Source: Alphaproteobacteria bacterium
GTDB lineage: Bacteria; Pseudomonadota; Alphaproteobacteria; Rhodobacterales; Rhodobacteraceae
Direction of reading: 5' to 3'
DNA length: 34,478 nt
NCBI GenBank assembly: GCA_030432315.1
Contig: JAUIHM010000031.1
Coordinates: 1 to 34,478, forward strand
Of the stretch, positions 7,946 through 16,847 are shown in pieces. The notes below the pieces were generated by a model. That model did no database searches. It was not told where the DNA came from and worked only from the letters and a program-made list of their open reading frames with translations. Numbering within the stretch: position 1 is the stretch's first letter; every line of letters starts with the position of its first letter. The position numbers were made by a program, and so were the translations under genes.

Positions 7946-9022
7946 ATGACTTCCCATTGTCACCTCGACGATTCTGACGATCTGCTTTCCCGGGAAGCCG
8001 CTCTGTGCGCGTCGGGCGGGTCGTTGCGCATGCGTGATGCAGCCACGCGCCTCGGTGTCCCCGAAGCGGCACTGCTGGAGGCGCGCCTGCAGACCGGTGA
8101 GGCGCGGCGCCTGCTGCATCCGCCCGTGCCCGAGGGGTTCGGCGCCGTCATCTCCCGGCTCGGTGAAGCCGGAGAACTAATGGCGCTGACCCGCAACGAA
8201 GCCTGTGTTCACGAGAAACACGGCCGGTATGCCCGACCGGATTTTCACAATGCCATGGGTCAGGTGGTCGGCGAAATCGACCTGCGTCTTTTTACGCAGC
8301 ACTGGAAATACGGCTATGTTCTGGACGAACAGATATCATCGGGCAATCGGCGGAGCCTGCAGTTCTTTGATGCAGCGGGGGTGGCGATTCACAAAGTCTA
8401 TCCCACCGGCGCAACGCACATCGCGGAGTTTCTGCGCCTGACCGAAGAATTCGTTGCTTCCGATGCCAACCCCGCATCCTTCGTAGCGGCTCCCGGCCCG
8501 GTGAATGACGCGCCGGATGCAGCGATGGACGTTTCCGGTCTGCGTACTGCCTGGGACCAGCTGCAACACACCCACGAATTCTTCGGACTGCTCCGCCGTT
8601 TCGGCGTCGGCAGGGCCCAGGCGATGCGGCTGGCGGGACCTGACCGGGCCCGCCCGGTGCCGTCTTCCGCCGCCAGTCAGGTCCTGCGCGAGGCGTCGGG
8701 CCGGCAACTTCCGATCATGATTTTTGTCGGCAATCCCGGTTGCGTGCAGATCCACTCCGGCGTGGTCGGTCGTATCGAGGTCGTGGGGCCCTGGCTCAAT
8801 GTTCTCGATCGCCGGTTCAATCTGCACCTGCGCCAGGATCTGATCGTGGCCGCCTATGTGGTGCGCAAACCATCGGTCAACGGCGACATACATTCCCTGG
8901 AACTCTACGACGGGACCGGCACCTGCATCTGCCAGATATTCGGTGAGCGGAGGGCTGGCGGGGTAGAACGTGCTGACTGGCGCAGGCTGGTGACGGGGTT
9001 AAGCCCGCTGGTCCCATGCTGA
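7946..9022 (+). CDS. hmuS: Hemin-degrading factor / heme chaperone HmuS (HemS/ChuS family)
   Basis: 358 residues with the two-repeat architecture of HemS/HmuS/ChuS cytoplasmic heme proteins. The second repeat contains AWDQLQHTHEFFGLLRRFG, in which His210 aligns with the axial heme ligand (His196 of HemS). The C-terminal repeat has the family's HLRQDLI and LELYDGTG-like strands. AGGA lies 8 bases before the ATG. It accepts heme from the importer and stores, delivers or degrades it. The end overlaps hmuT by 7 bases. Having both HmuS and a separate IsdG-like enzyme suggests HmuS is mainly a chaperone here; that is inference. Confidence 0.93.
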   Translation: MTSHCHLDDSDDLLSREAALCASGGSLRMRDAATRLGVPEAALLEARLQTGEARRLLHPPVPEGFGAVISRLGEAGELMALTRNEACVHEKHGRYARPDFHNAMGQVVGEIDLRLFTQHWKYGYVLDEQISSGNRRSLQFFDAAGVAIHKVYPTGATHIAEFLRLTEEFVASDANPASFVAAPGPVNDAPDAAMDVSGLRTAWDQLQHTHEFFGLLRRFGVGRAQAMRLAGPDRARPVPSSAASQVLREASGRQLPIMIFVGNPGCVQIHSGVVGRIEVVGPWLNVLDRRFNLHLRQDLIVAAYVVRKPSVNGDIHSLELYDGTGTCICQIFGERRAGGVERADWRRLVTGLSPLVPC

Positions 9023-9891
9023 CCCGCCGCAATCTGCTCGCTGCCGCTGTCGGCGCGGCCGCGGGCAGTGCATCCTGGACCATGGTTCGTGCGGGAACCG
9101 GACAGCGGGTGCTGGTTCTCGGCGGCGACCTCGCCGAGATTGTCTTTGCAATCGGCGCCGGTGAAATCGTGATCGCCACCGACACGACTGCGCTCTGGCC
9201 CCCTGAAGTCGAGAAGCTGCCGAAAGTCGGCTATCTGCGGCGGCTGTCGGCAGAGGGCCTGCTGTCACTGATGCCTGACCTTGTGCTGGCGGGCGCGGAT
9301 GCCGGTCCGCAGGGCGCGCTGGACCAGGTGCGCGCTGCGGGGATTCGGGTCGAAACCGGACCGGAAGGGACGGGATTCGACACCGTGTCGAAGAAAATTG
9401 TTTTTGTCGGCAGCGTGCTGAAGCGCGACGCCGAAGCCGAGGCACTTGCAGCGCGCGTTGCGATGGAGATGGCTTCGGTCGAAGTGGCACTTTCCAGCCT
9501 TGCCGAAACGCCGTCGGTCCTGTTCCTTATCTCGCTTGCAAACGGAGCTCCGATGGCTTCCGGAACGGGCACGGCTGCCGACGAGATGATCCGCCTCGCC
9601 CATGCCCGCAACGTCGTCGACGGTTTTGAGGGGTACCGGCCGCTCTCACCCGAAGCCGCGGTCGGTCTGGCGCCGCAGATCATCGTCCTGCCGGACCATG
9701 CGGTCGGCGCCGGCGATGTCCGGAGTGCTCTTGACGGAACCGGTCTGGCCGCCACACCCGCCGCAGGGCAGGGCAGGGTGGTGGTGATGGATGGCCTGAA
9801 ACTTCTCGGCTTCGGTCCGCGCACGCCGGCGGCGGTGGGCGAACTTGCCCGGGCACTGCATCCGGCCGCCGCCGCGCGGCTGGACCTCTGA
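9016..9891 (+). CDS. hmuT: Heme ABC transporter substrate-binding protein HmuT
   Basis: 291 residues, class III periplasmic binding protein. It starts MLTRRNLLAAAVGAAAG, with adjacent arginines in an RRxLL setting and a small-residue stretch ending near MVRA, resembling a Tat signal. Tyr73 in KVGYLRRLSAEG matches the heme-ligating tyrosine of ShuT/PhuT (segment GYMRQLSAEG). The segment PDLVLAGADAGP follows. It shuttles heme from HmuR to the HmuUV permease. It overlaps hmuS by 7 bases, and hmuU starts one base after its stop. Confidence 0.92.
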   Translation: MLTRRNLLAAAVGAAAGSASWTMVRAGTGQRVLVLGGDLAEIVFAIGAGEIVIATDTTALWPPEVEKLPKVGYLRRLSAEGLLSLMPDLVLAGADAGPQGALDQVRAAGIRVETGPEGTGFDTVSKKIVFVGSVLKRDAEAEALAARVAMEMASVEVALSSLAETPSVLFLISLANGAPMASGTGTAADEMIRLAHARNVVDGFEGYRPLSPEAAVGLAPQIIVLPDHAVGAGDVRSALDGTGLAATPAAGQGRVVVMDGLKLLGFGPRTPAAVGELARALHPAAAARLDL

Positions 9892-9892
9892 C

Positions 9893-10945
9893 ATGCAACG
9901 GGTCGCGGTCCCGGGGATGCCGTCCACGTTTTCGCGCGACGGGCTTGCGGTGCTCTGTTTTGCCGTGCTTGCACTGGCCCTCGCATCCGCCGGGGTCATG
10001 CTCGGTCCGGTGCCGCTCGGGTTCGGTGAGGTTCTGGGTGCCCTGAGCGGTCACGCGGAGACCCGGTCCCAGGTCATCGTACTGGAAATACGCGCCCCCA
10101 GGGTTGTTCTCGGCGCGGCCATCGGCGCCGGCCTGGCGCTCTCCGGCACGGCGCTGCAGGGTGTGCTGCGCAATCCCCTCGCCGACCCCGGTCTGATAGG
10201 GGTAACCGCGGGCGGCGCTCTTGGCGCGGTCGCGGCCATCGTTGTCGGCAGCCATGTCGCGGAGTTGCTGCCGGAGGCGGCCAGGTCCTGGCTGCTGCCG
10301 CTGGCGGCCTTTTTCGGCGCGGGCGCCGCAACAGGCTTTGTATTTGCCGTCTCCCGCCGGGACGGCACGACCCACACAGCGACCCTGATCCTCGCCGGTG
10401 TCGCGGTGAATTCCATTGCCGGCGCGGTGATCGGGTTGCTTATCTACGTCAGCGACGACCGGCAGCTGCGCGATCTCACCTTCTGGACGATGGGGGGACT
10501 GGGCGGGGCCGACTGGCGCATGGTCGCGCTTGCGGTTCCCTGTATCGGGGTGGCGACGGTGGGTCTGATGCGTCTGACACGCGCGCTTGACCTGCTGCAA
10601 CTCGGCGAGAGAGCGGCCTGGTATTCCGGCCTTGAGGTCGGGCACGTCAAGACTGCTGTCGGCCTCTGGTCCGCTCTCGCGGTTGGCGCCGGAACCGCGG
10701 TCGCCGGCCCGATCGGCTTTATCGGTCTGGTTGCCCCGCACATTGCCAGACTCTGCGTCGGACCGGGCCACAGAATGGTCGTCCCGGCGGCGGCGCTGAC
10801 CGGCTCCGCGCTGCTGCTGGGAGCCGACCTTACCGTGCGGCTGATAGTCCCGCCAGCCGAGCCGCCGGTCGGGCTCGCCACCAGCCTGATCGGCGGGCCC
10901 TTTTTCCTCTGGCTGCTGCTGACCCGGATGCGCCGCGATGCTTGA
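9893..10945 (+). CDS. hmuU: Heme ABC transporter permease HmuU (FecCD family)
   Basis: 350 residues from ATG 9893, one base after the hmuT stop; an upstream in-frame TTG (9845) lies inside hmuT and is less likely. Many hydrophobic helices span the protein, as expected for BtuC/FecCD permeases, which have about ten. Family motifs: IRAPRVVLGAAIGAGLALSG, LRNPLADPGLIGVTAGG, and GPIGFIGLVAPHIAR before the C-terminal helices. It forms the inner-membrane heme channel as a dimer with two HmuV subunits. It overlaps hmuV by 8 bases. Confidence 0.94.
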   Translation: MQRVAVPGMPSTFSRDGLAVLCFAVLALALASAGVMLGPVPLGFGEVLGALSGHAETRSQVIVLEIRAPRVVLGAAIGAGLALSGTALQGVLRNPLADPGLIGVTAGGALGAVAAIVVGSHVAELLPEAARSWLLPLAAFFGAGAATGFVFAVSRRDGTTHTATLILAGVAVNSIAGAVIGLLIYVSDDRQLRDLTFWTMGGLGGADWRMVALAVPCIGVATVGLMRLTRALDLLQLGERAAWYSGLEVGHVKTAVGLWSALAVGAGTAVAGPIGFIGLVAPHIARLCVGPGHRMVVPAAALTGSALLLGADLTVRLIVPPAEPPVGLATSLIGGPFFLWLLLTRMRRDA

Positions 10946-11819
10946 AGCGCACGACATTCATCTTCGCCGGAACCGGCGGGACGTGCTTTCCGGCGTCAGC
11001 CTGTCCCTGCGTCCCGGGGAACTTGTCAGCCTCATCGGTCCGAACGGTGCGGGAAAGTCCAGCCTGTTTGCCGTGCTCGCCGGTGAACTGCCTCCGGATG
11101 GCGGAAAGGTTACCCTCGACGGACAACCGGTTCGCAAAATAGGCGCGTCGCGTCTTGCCACCCTGCGCGCCGCGCTCGAGCAGTCGCCGTCACTCTCTTC
11201 TCCTTTCACGGTTGCCGGTCTGGTCGCGCTGGGCATGGCATCGGTGTCGCGCGCCGCCATCGACTGCGCCGGAGTTGCCGCCGCTGCCATGTCGGCGGCC
11301 GGGGTCGCGGAACTCGCCAGCCGCCCGGTTGATCTGCTTTCCGGAGGCGAACGCGCCCGGGCGCATCTCGCGCGCACGCTTGCCCAGCTTTACGCCGGCC
11401 GTGCCATCGGCGGAGGACGTTACCTGCTGCTCGACGAACCGACCGCCAGTCTCGATCTTTCCCACCAGATCGGTCTGATGTCCGCCGCTCGCTCCGAAGC
11501 CGATCGGGGCCCAGGCGTGCTGGTGGTCATCCATGACCTCAATCTCGCCGCGGCGTTTTCTGACCGGATTGCGATCATCCGCGACGGCGGGCCGGTGGCG
11601 CTGGGCACACCCGGGACGGTGCTGACGCCTGGGCTGCTGTCGGAGGTCTATGGATCGGCGATTTCCGTGGAGCGGAGTCCAGCCGGAACGCTGCGCATCA
11701 CGCCGGACCTTGAGCGCATGGGTTCGGGCGGCAGGGCGGGGCCTGTCTGCCTACACCCAGGCAAGTCCCAAGCGCCGGTTCCCAGCTCCGACGGAAACCG
11801 CCGCCTGCACAACAGCTGA
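10938..11819 (+). CDS. hmuV: Heme ABC transporter ATP-binding protein HmuV
   Basis: 293 residues. Walker A GPNGAGKSS (about 34-42), signature LSGGERARAHLART, Walker B YLLLDEPTASLD and the switch histidine in VIHDLNLAA are all intact, so it should hydrolyse ATP to drive heme import with HmuU. The family is usually about 255-265 residues; the extra 30 or so at the C-terminus (Gly/Pro/Arg-rich from about 258) look unrelated to the fold and may reflect loss of an earlier stop codon. It is the last gene of the heme operon; 213 bases without a gene or clear terminator follow. Confidence 0.94.
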   Translation: MLEAHDIHLRRNRRDVLSGVSLSLRPGELVSLIGPNGAGKSSLFAVLAGELPPDGGKVTLDGQPVRKIGASRLATLRAALEQSPSLSSPFTVAGLVALGMASVSRAAIDCAGVAAAAMSAAGVAELASRPVDLLSGGERARAHLARTLAQLYAGRAIGGGRYLLLDEPTASLDLSHQIGLMSAARSEADRGPGVLVVIHDLNLAAAFSDRIAIIRDGGPVALGTPGTVLTPGLLSEVYGSAISVERSPAGTLRITPDLERMGSGGRAGPVCLHPGKSQAPVPSSDGNRRLHNS

Positions 11820-12032
11820 ACGTGTCAGGCAACAAACCGAGTGACCTCCGGACGCCGGAACCACCCGGACCGGCGGAGCCCGCATGCCCGAGGTGGTGAC
11901 ACCATGTCCCGGCCCTCCGGATGGCTTCGCCGACTGCCGCACTGCCATGGCCGCTGCGGCGGGCCGATACACCTCAGCGTCTTTTGCCACTCAACGCGGA
12001 TCATCTGACACCTGACGCGGCAGAGACGGAGA

Positions 12033-13055
12033 CTACTCCGGCGTGGGAGCCTCCCTGGCAATAAGGCCGCTTTCTTTCAGTTCATGCCACAGGTCGACCG
12101 GAATTTCCGTCGCAAACGACTCGAGGTTGGAGCGGACTTCATGTGGATGTGCGCCCCCCGGGATGATCGACACGACCCCAGGGTGGCCGAGCGGAAACTG
12201 CATTGCCGCGGCGGCGAGCGATACACCATGCCGTTCACAGGCTGCCTTTATTGCTCCGGCCTTCTGCTGAATCGCCGCATCCGCCGGCTGATAGCGGTAG
12301 GTGGCGTTCGGCCCTGGTCCGGTGACCAGAATGCCGGAGGCAAACGGGGCGCCGACGATGACCGACACACCTCTGGCGCGAAGCCGGTCAATATCCGGCA
12401 GGGATTCCTGATCGAGCAGGGTATAGGGCATCGCGACAATCAGCATGTCGAGATCGACCATCTCCGGAATGACCCTCACTGACTCCGCCCGGTTCAGTCC
12501 CATACCAATTGCCCTGATGTCTCCCGCCCGCTTCAGTTCTTCCAGTGCTTTGATGCCGGAGGTCGACATGTCCTTCATCCGCTGTTCCCAGTGCTCACCG
12601 TGGGCGAACTGGTCCGGATCATGGATCAGCAGCGCGTCGAACGTATCGATGCCAAGACGCATCAGGCTCTGCTCATAGGATCGCATGACACCGTCATAGG
12701 TATAGTCAAACCGAAAATCGAACCGCAGGCCGGCATCCCAGGGTGTCAGACTGTGGGAGGCCGGATCTTTCGGCCGGTGAAACACCCGCCCGACCTTGGT
12801 CACCAGCACATAGTCGTCGCGCGGCTGATCGAGCAGGAAGTCACCCAGCCGGTGCTCGCTCAGTCCATGGCAGTAATAGGGCGCCGTATCGAAATACCTT
12901 ATGCCTCCGTCCCAGGCCGCCTGCAGGGTGGCCCGCGCCTCGATCCCGTCGATCCGCTTTGCCCGCCCGCCGATATGCGCGGCGCCAAAGCCGAGCGGCG
13001 GCAGCCTGAGATCGGTCGTGCCGATCGGTACTCTCCGGTCAATCGCGTAGCGCAT
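12033..13055 (-). CDS. Aldo/keto reductase, probable aldose 1-dehydrogenase (L-fucose/L-rhamnose type)
   Basis: 340 residues; AGGAGGAG lies just upstream of the ATG. The N-terminus (LPPLGFGAAHIGG) and the segment GGIRYFDTAPYYCHGLSEHRLG carry the AKR catalytic Asp and Tyr (FDTAPYY). VTKVGRVF supplies the usual Lys. DALLIHDPD and the late PLGHPGVVSIIPGG are those of the D-threo-aldose 1-dehydrogenase / L-fucose dehydrogenase group, which oxidises sugars at C1 to lactones with NAD(P). It is the last gene of the rhamnose-type operon, where a C1 dehydrogenase is needed to feed the lactonase. The exact sugar is inferred from context. Confidence 0.85.
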   Translation of the reverse strand: MRYAIDRRVPIGTTDLRLPPLGFGAAHIGGRAKRIDGIEARATLQAAWDGGIRYFDTAPYYCHGLSEHRLGDFLLDQPRDDYVLVTKVGRVFHRPKDPASHSLTPWDAGLRFDFRFDYTYDGVMRSYEQSLMRLGIDTFDALLIHDPDQFAHGEHWEQRMKDMSTSGIKALEELKRAGDIRAIGMGLNRAESVRVIPEMVDLDMLIVAMPYTLLDQESLPDIDRLRARGVSVIVGAPFASGILVTGPGPNATYRYQPADAAIQQKAGAIKAACERHGVSLAAAAMQFPLGHPGVVSIIPGGAHPHEVRSNLESFATEIPVDLWHELKESGLIAREAPTPE

Positions 13056-13097
13056 GACTCCTCCTGTTGGTTCTTGCCCGCACGGGGGCTGCGGCGG

Positions 13098-13853
13098 TCA
13101 ATAGGTTGCCCGGCCGCCGGAAAGATCAAACACCGCCGCGGTGGTGAAACTGTTCTCTTCGCTGACCAGCCAGGTCACCATGCCGGAAATCTCGTCTACC
13201 TCAGCGAACCGCCCGCGCGGGATCTTGCTGAGCATGTAGTCGATGAATTCGGGCTTCAACTCGTTCAGAATGGCGGTCTTGGCCGTTGCCGGCGTGATCA
13301 CGTTGACCGCAATGTTGTAGCCGGCCAGTTCCTTGCCAACCGCCTTGGTCATGCCGATCACGCCTGCTTTTGCGGCGGCATAGGCCGATGCATTGGGATT
13401 GCCTTCTTTCCCGGCGATGGAGGCGATGTTGACTATCCGTCCGTAGTTCCGCGCCTTCATCCCCGGAATGACGGCGCGATTGACGTAGAATGCACCGTTC
13501 AGATCAATGTCGATGACCCGCTTCCACTCGTCGATGCTGTATTCGTCGAGCGGCGCATTGTTGCCCGCAATTCCCGCCGAGTTCACCAGAATGTCGAGTG
13601 CCCCCCAGGCGGCGGTCACCGATTCGGCGGCGCGTTTGACGTCGTCCCAGTCCGTGATGTCGACGGTCTCCGTCGAAACGCCCTCACCGGATGCGCCAAA
13701 CGCGTCTGCCGCCTCCGCGAGCCGGTCGGCATCGCGGTCCCAAAGGCTGACGCGCGCCCCCGAAGCGTGAATTCGTTTCGCTGTCGCGAGTCCAATACCC
13801 TGCGCACCACCGGTGACGACCGCCACCCTGCCCCGAAGATCGATGTCATTCAT
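13098..13853 (-). CDS. SDR-family sugar or sugar-acid dehydrogenase
   Basis: 251 residues from ATG 13853, where an AGGA site is about 7 bases upstream; a longer in-frame start at 13895 adds 14 unrelated residues. The NAD(P)-binding glycine motif TGGAQGIG is near residue 14. NSAGIAGNN follows, and the catalytic Ser and YxxxK (IASIAGKEG then YAAAKAGV) are intact. The C-terminus FDLSGGRATY resembles dehydrogenases of 2-keto-3-deoxy-fuconate/rhamnonate pathways. Two roles fit: oxidising L-rhamnose at C1, as SDR rhamnose dehydrogenases do, or oxidising 2-keto-3-deoxy-L-rhamnonate at C4. Context supports either. It lies 44 bases after the ABC ATPase gene. Confidence 0.82.
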   Translation of the reverse strand: MNDIDLRGRVAVVTGGAQGIGLATAKRIHASGARVSLWDRDADRLAEAADAFGASGEGVSTETVDITDWDDVKRAAESVTAAWGALDILVNSAGIAGNNAPLDEYSIDEWKRVIDIDLNGAFYVNRAVIPGMKARNYGRIVNIASIAGKEGNPNASAYAAAKAGVIGMTKAVGKELAGYNIAVNVITPATAKTAILNELKPEFIDYMLSKIPRGRFAEVDEISGMVTWLVSEENSFTTAAVFDLSGGRATY

Positions 13854-13897
13854 TTGTCTATCCTGCTTGTCCGTTTCACTGCGGCCCCTGGCCATCT

Positions 13898-14917
13898 TCA
13901 GATAGTTTCCCGCCCGTCTGGATCAGGTGGCCTGAAAACACCCGCGAGATCCTCGCCGGGCACCGCCGGCGCACTCTCATGCAGGAAACACCGCGCCAGT
14001 CTGGCGGCATCCGGCATGAATTTTGGCGGTTTGCGGGACCTGCACACATCCATTGCCTGCGGACAGCGGGGCGCAAAATTGCAGCTCCCTGCCGCGCTGC
14101 CGCCCGACGCCTCCACCTGCGTGACGTCGAGCGCGCCCCATTCCTGACTGAGATCCGGAAGTGGAATGGAAGACACCAGCAGCTGCGTATAGGGATGTTT
14201 CGGCGATCCGATCACGTTTTCCACCGATCCCGCTTCCGCGACTTCCCCCTTGTAGAGTACAAGGATGTTGTCACAGATCTGAAATGCGGTCGTCAGGTCG
14301 TGGGTGATGTAGACGATCGAAATTCCGAGGTCCCGGTTCAGTGTCCGCAGCTCGTCGAGAATAGTCGCCCTCAGCGAGGCATCGACCATCGAAACCGGCT
14401 CGTCGGCAACGATGATCCTTGGGCGCAGCAGCACCGCCCGCGCGACCATGATCCGCTGCCGCTGCCCGCCGCTCAGCTCATGCGGATAGCGCCCGAGCGT
14501 ATCGGCAGGCCGCAGACCGACCCGGCTCAGTGCGTCTTCGATCATCGCCCGCTCCTCGGCGGCTGACGACGCCATCCGGTAGCGCCGCAGCGGCATGTGC
14601 AGAACGTGATCGACACGGTAAAACGGGTTGAACACGTCGAACGGGTCCTGAAACACCGGCTGCACCTCGCGGCGGAACACCCGCCGTTCCGCCCCTGACA
14701 TCCGTGTCAGGTCCTTGCCCCGGTAGACGACCTCGCCCCTGCTCGGCGGAATGAACCCCAGCAGGATGCGCGCCAGCGTGGTCTTGCCGCTGCCGCTCTC
14801 CCCGGCCACCGCCGACATCGACGCCGTGTCCTCCGACAGGGTCAGGCTGATGTCGTCGAGTGCGGTGAAGCCGCCGAAATCCTTGCGGACGTTTCTGAGT
14901 TCAATCAGCGCGTTCAT
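13898..14917 (-). CDS. Dipeptide/oligopeptide-type ABC transporter ATP-binding protein (DppF/OppF-like)
   Basis: 339 residues. Walker A GESGSGKTT (about 40-48), Q-loop region PVFQDPFDVFNPFYRV, signature LSGGQRQRIMVARA, Walker B IIVADEPVSMVD and switch His in THDLTT are all present. The C-terminal segment NFAPRCPQAMDVCRSRKP holds the Cys-containing oligopeptide-transporter domain typical of DppF/OppF. It overlaps the partner ATPase gene by 4 bases. It powers the importer encoded just upstream, whose genes sit among deoxy-sugar catabolic genes. Confidence 0.93.
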   Translation of the reverse strand: MNALIELRNVRKDFGGFTALDDISLTLSEDTASMSAVAGESGSGKTTLARILLGFIPPSRGEVVYRGKDLTRMSGAERRVFRREVQPVFQDPFDVFNPFYRVDHVLHMPLRRYRMASSAAEERAMIEDALSRVGLRPADTLGRYPHELSGGQRQRIMVARAVLLRPRIIVADEPVSMVDASLRATILDELRTLNRDLGISIVYITHDLTTAFQICDNILVLYKGEVAEAGSVENVIGSPKHPYTQLLVSSIPLPDLSQEWGALDVTQVEASGGSAAGSCNFAPRCPQAMDVCRSRKPPKFMPDAARLARCFLHESAPAVPGEDLAGVFRPPDPDGRETI

Positions 14918-15969
14918 GCGGGCACCTCCGTGGCGGCGGGGCGCTCCGGCAGGCGGTCATGCTCCGGGTAGAGGTGACAGGCCACCCGCTGATCCGGCGC
15001 GACCTCCTGCTGGCGCGGCGTGACAGTTTTGCATTCGCCAAAGGCGTAGGGACAGCGGGGATGGAAACTGCAGCACTCCGGCAGATTGACGAGACGGGGT
15101 GGCAGACCGGGTATGCCACGCAGCTTCTGCTTCTTTTTGATGCCCGGTATACTATCGATCAGCAGTCTGGTATAGGGATGCTTCGGCGCCTCGATGATCT
15201 GCCTGACCGGCCCGATCTCGACTATTTTTCCCGCATACATCACACCGATTGTGTCGGAAAACTGCGCGATCAGCCCCATGTCGTGACCGATCAGGACCAC
15301 CGCCGCGCCGAGCCCGTCCTGCAGCCGCCCAAGCGTCTGCATGATCTGCCGCTGCACCACTACGTCGAGAGCGCTCGTCGGCTCATCGGCAATGATGACC
15401 TTTGGCGCGAGGCAGGTGGAAATTGCCATCACTGCCCTCTGTTTCATGCCGCCGCTCAGTTCGTGTGGATAGCGCTGTGCCACCGCCGGGTCGAGGCCGA
15501 CGCTGCGCAGCAGTTCTGCGACGCGGCCACTGATGTCGTTGCGGTTGTCGCCCCGGCTGTGCGCGCGGATGGCGTCGACGATCTGATCGCCGACACGCAT
15601 TACCGGATTGAGGGAACTCATCGCACCCTGCGGCACCAGCGCAATGTCGCGCAGCCGCGCCTGCCGCAGATCCTCTTCGTTCAGCGAAAGAAGCTCCCGC
15701 CCGTCCAGCGTGACCTTTCCCCCGGCGATCCGGGCCGGCGGACGCAAAAGACGCATCAGCGCCATAGCCACCGTGGTTTTGCCCGAGCCGGATTCACCGA
15801 TCAGACCCAGCCGCTCCCCGGGCTGAAGGGCAAACGAGACCCTGTCGGCCGCCTTGGCGGGTCCGGCATGGGTGTCATAGTGAACACTCAGATCTTCCAC
15901 CGTGAGAACGGCCGTGGCCGCTCCGGACCTGGACGAAGCGTTCGCGGTTGCCATGTGTTCTCCGTTCAT
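14914..15969 (-). CDS. Dipeptide/oligopeptide-type ABC transporter ATP-binding protein (DppD/OppD-like)
   Basis: 351 residues from the ATG that overlaps the permease stop (ATGA). A second ATG five codons later (15954) has a better ribosome site (GGAG 5 bases upstream) and is equally possible. Walker A GESGSGKTT, the family segment VPQGAMSSLNPVMRVGDQI, signature LSGGMKQRAVMAI, Walker B VIIADEPTSALD and GHDMGL switch are intact. The C-terminal SFHPRCPYAFGECK is the OppD/DppD Cys motif. It pairs with the DppF-like subunit in the same importer. Confidence 0.93.
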   Translation of the reverse strand: MNGEHMATANASSRSGAATAVLTVEDLSVHYDTHAGPAKAADRVSFALQPGERLGLIGESGSGKTTVAMALMRLLRPPARIAGGKVTLDGRELLSLNEEDLRQARLRDIALVPQGAMSSLNPVMRVGDQIVDAIRAHSRGDNRNDISGRVAELLRSVGLDPAVAQRYPHELSGGMKQRAVMAISTCLAPKVIIADEPTSALDVVVQRQIMQTLGRLQDGLGAAVVLIGHDMGLIAQFSDTIGVMYAGKIVEIGPVRQIIEAPKHPYTRLLIDSIPGIKKKQKLRGIPGLPPRLVNLPECCSFHPRCPYAFGECKTVTPRQQEVAPDQRVACHLYPEHDRLPERPAATEVPA

Positions 15970-16847
15970 TGGCGGTTCAACCTCGGATTGGCGAACCGGT
16001 CAAAGCCGATCGAAGTCAGAAACAGGCCGAGCGAGATCAGGGCGATGACGATGATCGGCGGCAGCCACCACCACCACATGCCGCGCAGCAGCGCCGAGGA
16101 TTGCTGCGACCAGTAGATTGTGTTCCCAAGGGTGATCTCCTGCGGCGCTCCCAACCCCAGCGCCTCCAGACCGATCACCGCCAGGATCGCCGAACTGACG
16201 GTGCCGACGAAACTGGCGATGATGTAGGGGAGCAGGTTGGGCATGATCTCACGAAACAGGATCTCTATGCTGCTTTCGCCGTTGACCTTGGCAACCTCGA
16301 TATAGCCGCGCTCGCGAATGGTCAGAACCTGCGCCCGGATTGTCCGCGTGCTGAACATCCATGCCAGCGACGCCACCACCAGGGCCATGACGCTGGTCGT
16401 CATCTGTTCGATGTTGCCGGCGATCACCACCAGAATGGCAATGGCCGGAACCGTCATCAGCGCATCGGCAACGACCCGGATTCCGCCGTCGACCGGCCCG
16501 CGAAAATTGCCGGCGAGCAGGCCCAGCACCATACCGAGGCCAACGCCGATGAACCCCGCCAGCAGGCCCATCTTGAGGGTATTCGGCGTGGCGAATATCA
16601 ACAGCGTCAGCATGTCCCTGCCCTGGGCATCCGTGCCCAGAAGATACTCCGCTGACGGCGGCTGGCGCGGGATCACCGCACCGACGAGGGCATTCTCCGC
16701 ATTGACGAACAACGGTCCGACGATGCTGAACACCGCAATCAGCGCCAACACGGCAAGCCCCCAGACCAGCGCCGGGGAGATGCGCCCCTCGCGCCAGTTT
16801 CTGCGGATCGACGCGGCGGTGCCGCGGAGATAGGGAATGCGGGTCAT
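15966..16847 (-). CDS. Dipeptide/oligopeptide-type ABC transporter permease (DppC-like)
   Basis: 293 residues. An N-terminal helix (about 28-50) is followed by the family mark YLLGTDAQGRDMLTLLIFATPNTLKMGLLAG (positions 69-99; compare the GTDxxGRD motif) and several further helices. The EAA-like loop reads REMMPNL-type (EIMPNLLPYIIASF), as in DppC, and docks onto the ATPases. It overlaps the DppB-like gene upstream and the ATPase gene downstream by 4 bases each, so the four subunits are made in a coupled fashion. Confidence 0.93.
   Translation of the reverse strand: MTRIPYLRGTAASIRRNWREGRISPALVWGLAVLALIAVFSIVGPLFVNAENALVGAVIPRQPPSAEYLLGTDAQGRDMLTLLIFATPNTLKMGLLAGFIGVGLGMVLGLLAGNFRGPVDGGIRVVADALMTVPAIAILVVIAGNIEQMTTSVMALVVASLAWMFSTRTIRAQVLTIRERGYIEVAKVNGESSIEILFREIMPNLLPYIIASFVGTVSSAILAVIGLEALGLGAPQEITLGNTIYWSQQSSALLRGMWWWWLPPIIVIALISLGLFLTSIGFDRFANPRLNRQ

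Noticed and set aside
11820-12032. Search for a terminator between hmuV and the aldo/keto reductase
   Set aside because: Only short 4-5 bp inverted repeats without a U-run were found, so no terminator is called.
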